Assembly (NCBI GenBank): GCA_016207865.1
Contig: JACQZD010000037.1
Location: 1 to 7,681 of the forward strand
Length of the DNA stretch: 7,681 nt
Source of the DNA: Nitrospirota bacterium
GTDB lineage: Bacteria > Nitrospirota > Thermodesulfovibrionia > UBA6902 > DSMQ01
Direction of reading: 5' to 3'
Under the pieces are notes generated by a model. That model saw nothing but the letters and a program-made list of their open reading frames with translations. It was not told the origin of the DNA and made no database searches. Shown in pieces: positions 5,244 to 7,681 of the stretch (its first letter is position 1; every line of letters starts with the position of its first letter). Made by a program: the position numbers and the translations under genes.

Positions 5244-6266
5244 ATGGATTTAAGAAAAAAAGGCTTTCAACTGCCTGAGAAGATTTATTTTGACCCTGAG
5301 ACGCTTACAGGCACTTATGGAAAGCTTTACGCCGAGGCGTTTGAAAGAGGATTTGGAACCACCGTCGGAAATGCTTTGAGAAGGGTGTTGCTGTCTTCCA
5401 TAGAGGGCGCCGCTGTTACCTCCGTTAAAATCGGCAATGTGCTTCATGAATTTTCCACCGTACGCGGAGTCAAGGAGGACATTGTTGATATAGTGCTGAA
5501 TGTAAAACAGCTCAGGTTTAAGATGTACACCGATGTCCCTCAAGTTGTCTCAATCAAGGTAAAAGGGCCTATGGACGTAAAAGGCAAGGATATAACTACC
5601 GGAGCGCATCTTGAGGTGCTTACGCCCCAATTGCATATAGCTACTCTTGATAAGGACGTAGACTTCAGAATGGAACTGACCGTGAAAAGGGGAAAAGGCT
5701 TTTGCTCCTCTGAGAAAAACAAAGAGGAAGATCAGTCCGCGGATGTTATTGTGGTGGATTCAATTTTTACTCCGATAAGAAAGGTTAACTTCTGGGTTGA
5801 GGGGGCGAGGGTCGGCCGCGCGACAGACTATGACAGGCTTATTATGGAGATATGGACTGACGGCAGTATTACTCCGCAGAGGGCGGTTACACATGCATCA
5901 AATATACTCAGCGATTATGTTTCACTATTTTCAATAGAAGAAGAATCAGAGGAAATGTTTGCTGAATCAGAGGCTATGGGCGCGGGGTCGGATGACCCGC
6001 CTGTTTTCAATGAAAACCTCCTGAGGAGTGTTGATGAGCTTGAGCTTTCGGTGCGTTCTGCCAACTGTCTGAAAAATGTAAATATCCACACGATTGCCGA
6101 CCTGGTACAGAAGTCGGAGCAGGAGATGCTCAGAACCAAAAATTTCGGAAGGAAATCCCTGAACGAGATAAAGGAAGTTATTGTGGCGATGGGGCTTAAT
6201 TTTAATATGCGGGTAGACACGGATGCCATGCAGAAGGCCTTGCAGAAGCGGCAGGGGGGAGGATAA
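5244..6266 (+). CDS. rpoA: DNA-directed RNA polymerase subunit alpha
   Basis: The alpha dimer starts RNA polymerase assembly, and its C-terminal domain reads promoter UP elements and contacts activators. The 340-residue protein has an N-terminal assembly domain (about 1-235) with ERGFGTTVGNALRRVLLSSI (34-53), VRGVKEDIVDIVLN (73-86) and GRATDYDRLIMEIWTDGSIT (191-210). An acidic linker rich in E and S follows (about 231-252). The C-terminal domain (about 255-325) includes DELELSVRSANCLK (264-277), where R271 corresponds to the DNA-contacting R265 of E. coli, and FGRKSLNEIK (301-310). It ends in an extra stretch of about 16 residues rich in Q, K and G. The ribosome site AGGGGGA (5233-5239) is 4 bases upstream; the gap to rpsD is 23 bases. 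Confidence 0.98.
   Translation: MDLRKKGFQLPEKIYFDPETLTGTYGKLYAEAFERGFGTTVGNALRRVLLSSIEGAAVTSVKIGNVLHEFSTVRGVKEDIVDIVLNVKQLRFKMYTDVPQVVSIKVKGPMDVKGKDITTGAHLEVLTPQLHIATLDKDVDFRMELTVKRGKGFCSSEKNKEEDQSADVIVVDSIFTPIRKVNFWVEGARVGRATDYDRLIMEIWTDGSITPQRAVTHASNILSDYVSLFSIEEESEEMFAESEAMGAGSDDPPVFNENLLRSVDELELSVRSANCLKNVNIHTIADLVQKSEQEMLRTKNFGRKSLNEIKEVIVAMGLNFNMRVDTDAMQKALQKRQGGG
6258..6263 (+). promoter_or_regulatory. Ribosome-binding site fixing the TTG start of rplQ
   Basis: GGAGGA, within a longer G-rich run (6254-6263), lies five bases before TTG 6269. It is encoded by the three terminal glycine codons of rpoA. With the conserved MRHKVSGR N-terminus it supports TTG as the true start. Confidence 0.75.
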
Positions 6267-6268
6267 CA

Positions 6269-6709
6269 TTGCGGCATAAAGTATCGGGCCGGGGATTCGG
6301 CAGGAACGCAAACCAGAGGAAGGCGCTTTTAAGAGGGCTTGTCACTTCCCTGCTGGAGCACCTTAAAATAGAAACTACAACTGCAAAAGCCAAAGAGGCT
6401 AAAAGGTTTGCCGAGAAAATAATTACGCTCGGCAAAAAGGGCGACCTGCATTCAAGAAGGCTTGCGCTTTCCAGAATTCCCAACATAAATATAATCACGA
6501 AACTTTTTAATGTAATCGCCCCTAAACTTTCCGGCCGGCAGAGCGGCTACCTGAGGCTTGTAAGAAGCAGAGTCAGGCCCGGTGATAATTCGGATATGGC
6601 AGTGCTTGAGTTTGTGGATTATGATTCCATGGTTGAGAAAAAAGAGAAAAAGGGCAAAAAAGAAGACAGGGCTAAAAAAGAAGAAAATAAAAAGGCAGAG
6701 AAGGAATAA
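6269..6709 (+). CDS. rplQ: 50S ribosomal protein L17 (bL17), with a charged C-terminal tail
   Basis: L17 lies near the peptide exit tunnel of the large subunit. The conserved domain (about 1-118) begins MRHKVSGRGFGRNANQRKAL and includes LVTSLLEHLKIETTTAKAKE (24-43), ITLGKKGDLHSRR (52-64) and SGYLRLVRSRVRPGD (92-106). The start is TTG, two bases after the rpoA stop, with a strong G-rich ribosome site. Compared with the 116-130 residues common in the family, the protein has an extra lysine/glutamate-rich tail from about 121 to 146. The codons of its last six residues (KKAEKE) form most of the 5' arm of the terminator, so the tail sequence is constrained by RNA structure as well as protein. Confidence 0.96.
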   Translation: MRHKVSGRGFGRNANQRKALLRGLVTSLLEHLKIETTTAKAKEAKRFAEKIITLGKKGDLHSRRLALSRIPNINIITKLFNVIAPKLSGRQSGYLRLVRSRVRPGDNSDMAVLEFVDYDSMVEKKEKKGKKEDRAKKEENKKAEKE

Positions 6710-6733
6710 GAATTCCTTCTCTGCCTTTTTATT
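6686..6733. terminator. Bidirectional intrinsic terminator shared by rplQ and accA
   Basis: The arms 6686-6707 and 6712-6733 are perfectly complementary over 22 bp with a 4-base loop (AAGA). The GC-containing core is GGCAGAGAAGG with CCTTCTCTGCC, flanked by five A on the left and five T on the right, so each strand presents a hairpin followed by a T-tract. It contains the end of rplQ, whose stop (6707-6709) sits at the loop, and the accA stop (6729-6731) in the other arm. It is thus embedded in both coding ends. Confidence 0.9.
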
Positions 6734-7618
6734 CCTCTTCCTCCGCCGTTTTTCCCATAGCCCTGAATTTTCCGTAGCGTTCCTCAACGAGTTCGTCAAC
6801 CGGTTTTTTAATCAATTCGGAGAAATGCTTTTTCAGGACTTTGCCAAGGGCCGAGGCGGTTTCTTTAAGGTCCCTGTGCGCCCCGCCCACAGGTTCAGAA
6901 ATTATCTCGTCTATCACACCGAATTCAAACAAGTCCTGCGCCGTAAACTTAAGGGCGTCAGACGCCTTTTCAAATCCTTCCTGAGTCAGTTCATTGCCGT
7001 TCTTTTTCCAGAGTATGGCCGCGCATCCTTCGGGTGAAATAACCGAGTAGATGGAATGCTCCAACATAAGCACCCGGTCTGCAACGGCAAGAGCAAGCGC
7101 ACCGCCGCTGCCTCCTTCGCCGATTACAACAGCGCCCCGGCTGTATCAACAAATGTAAGCACAGGCTTATTAAACCTTTCCGCAAGACCCATTATCCTCA
7201 GGGCTTTTCTGTAGCCTTCAGGGTGGGGCTGTCCGAAATTCCGGAGTATGCGCTCTTTGGTGCCCTTGCCTTTCTGGTGGCCTATGACGGCTAAGGACAT
7301 ACCGTCAAATTTTGCAAACCCCGCTATTATGGAAGGGTCGTCGGAAAACCGCCTGTCGCCGTGAAGCTCGGTAAAGTCCTCCATTAAAAGGGCGATGTAG
7401 TCAAGGGTCTGGGGTCTCTCCGGATGGCGTGCAACAAGGGTTTTCTGCCACGGAGTTAATTTTGAGAATATGTCAATTCGCAGGTCTTTTGCCTTTTTCT
7501 CAAGTTTTTTTATCTCAGAGGCAATATTCATGTCCCGGCCGTCCGCAATGCGTTTCAGCTCTTCAATTTTTCCTTCAAGTTCAGCAACGGATTTTTCAAA
7601 ATCAAGATAATAATGCAT
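6729..7618 (-). pseudogene. accA: Acetyl-CoA carboxylase carboxyltransferase subunit alpha, disrupted by an internal deletion and frameshift
   Basis: AccA with AccD moves the carboxyl group from biotin to acetyl-CoA, making malonyl-CoA for fatty-acid synthesis. The 5' part (7618-7124) encodes 162 AccA-like residues, starting MHYYLDFEKSVAELEGKIEE. It includes ELHGDRRF (84-91), IGHQKGKGTKE (112-122), PHPEGYRKALRIMGLAERF (131-149) and FVDTAGA (156-162). It then runs into TAA at 7126-7124. The 3' part resumes in another frame at about 7127 with VIGEGGSGGALAL, then SIYSVISPEGCAAILWK and EPVGGAHRD, ending at 6729. The segment normally between these motifs (YPG...GAEERGQSEAIARN... in relatives, about 30 residues) is missing. 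By comparison with the E. coli protein as remembered, 91 bases are gone, which also fits the frame change. Restoring them would give about 326 residues, normal for the family. The ATG overlaps the upstream stop by one base (TGATG). Real mutation or assembly error cannot be told apart here. Confidence 0.88.
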
Positions 7619-7681
7619 CAGCTCAGCACCGCCGTTCCTTCTCCCAATAAATTTTCAATCTCGGAGATTGCGCCTTGCGAG
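7618..7681 (-). CDS. dnaE: C-terminal end of an upstream gene, probably DNA polymerase III alpha subunit
   Basis: A reverse-strand frame enters from the right edge and ends with TGA at 7620-7618, overlapping the accA ATG by one base. The visible 20 residues are SQGAISEIENLLGEGTAVLS. This resembles the short helix-plus-strand ending of DnaE (in E. coli a similar LLNDLRGLIG-type helix then a strand), and dnaE directly precedes accA in many bacteria. Twenty residues are little to go on, so the name rests mainly on neighbourhood. The purine-rich GGAGAAGGAA in its last part lies about 20 bases from the accA start, so coupling is the likelier way accA is translated. Confidence 0.4.
   Translation of the reverse strand, partial: SQGAISEIENLLGEGTAVLS

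Noticed and set aside
6582..7037. A 151-codon forward frame across the end of rplQ and accA
   Set aside because: It lies out of frame in rplQ and antisense to accA, and its Lys/Phe-rich start comes from the terminator arms.
7124..7136. Programmed ribosomal frameshift in accA
   Set aside because: A frameshift alone would not restore the roughly 30 conserved residues missing between the two halves, and no slippery heptamer is present.
1..7681. CRISPR array, tRNA or rRNA genes, or an insertion sequence
   Set aside because: No evenly spaced repeat-spacer pattern, no cloverleaf with a T-loop consensus, no rRNA sequence and no transposase were seen on either strand.

Overview
The window is a bacterial chromosomal segment built around a ribosomal-protein/RNA-polymerase cluster (the end of the spc operon plus the alpha operon). 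The forward-strand order is secY, map, infA, rpmJ, rpsM, rpsK, rpsD, rpoA, rplQ. Two convergent genes follow on the reverse strand: accA (broken) and, at the right edge, a tail that looks like the end of dnaE. Both L36 and S4 are the zinc-binding (four-ligand) forms. The lineage cannot be fixed from these genes. The gene order, the moderate GC and the repeat-rich intergenic gaps would fit an uncultured Nitrospirota- or Desulfobacterota-like bacterium, but that is a low-confidence impression.

Region 1 (1-1018) is AT-rich and accessory. It holds a small membrane protein of unknown function, then an RHS/YD-repeat fragment with no conserved RHS core and no toxin end. This stands where rplO and the rest of the spc operon usually precede secY, so the ribosomal cluster has been broken or rearranged here, or the contig is chimeric.

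Region 2 (1019-3147) is secY then map. The adk gene that often sits between them is absent; the 59-base gap carries a phased 7-bp repeat array.

Region 3 (3127-3836) is the most structured part. A near-consensus sigma-70-type promoter overlaps the end of map. It would give a leader of about 107 bases before infA, and that leader ends in a perfect 10-bp hairpin that buries the infA Shine-Dalgarno sequence. A nested palindromic repeat lies between infA and rpmJ, and further GTTA-type heptads lie before rpmJ and rpsM.

Region 4 (3837-6709) is the compact rpsM-rpsK-rpsD-rpoA-rplQ block. It has 1-base stop/start overlaps, and ribosome-binding sites are encoded inside the upstream genes' last codons. 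Its products are the ribosomal proteins S13, S11, S4 and L17 and the RNA polymerase alpha subunit. A perfect 22-bp hairpin with A and T tracts on its two sides ends this block and probably also ends the opposing accA transcript.

Region 5 (6729-7681, reverse strand) is accA, coupled by a 1-base overlap to the gene before it. accA has lost about 30 codons and shifted frame just before its glycine-rich oxyanion motif. Because accA is normally essential for fatty-acid synthesis, this is either a real lesion needing compensation elsewhere or an assembly error.
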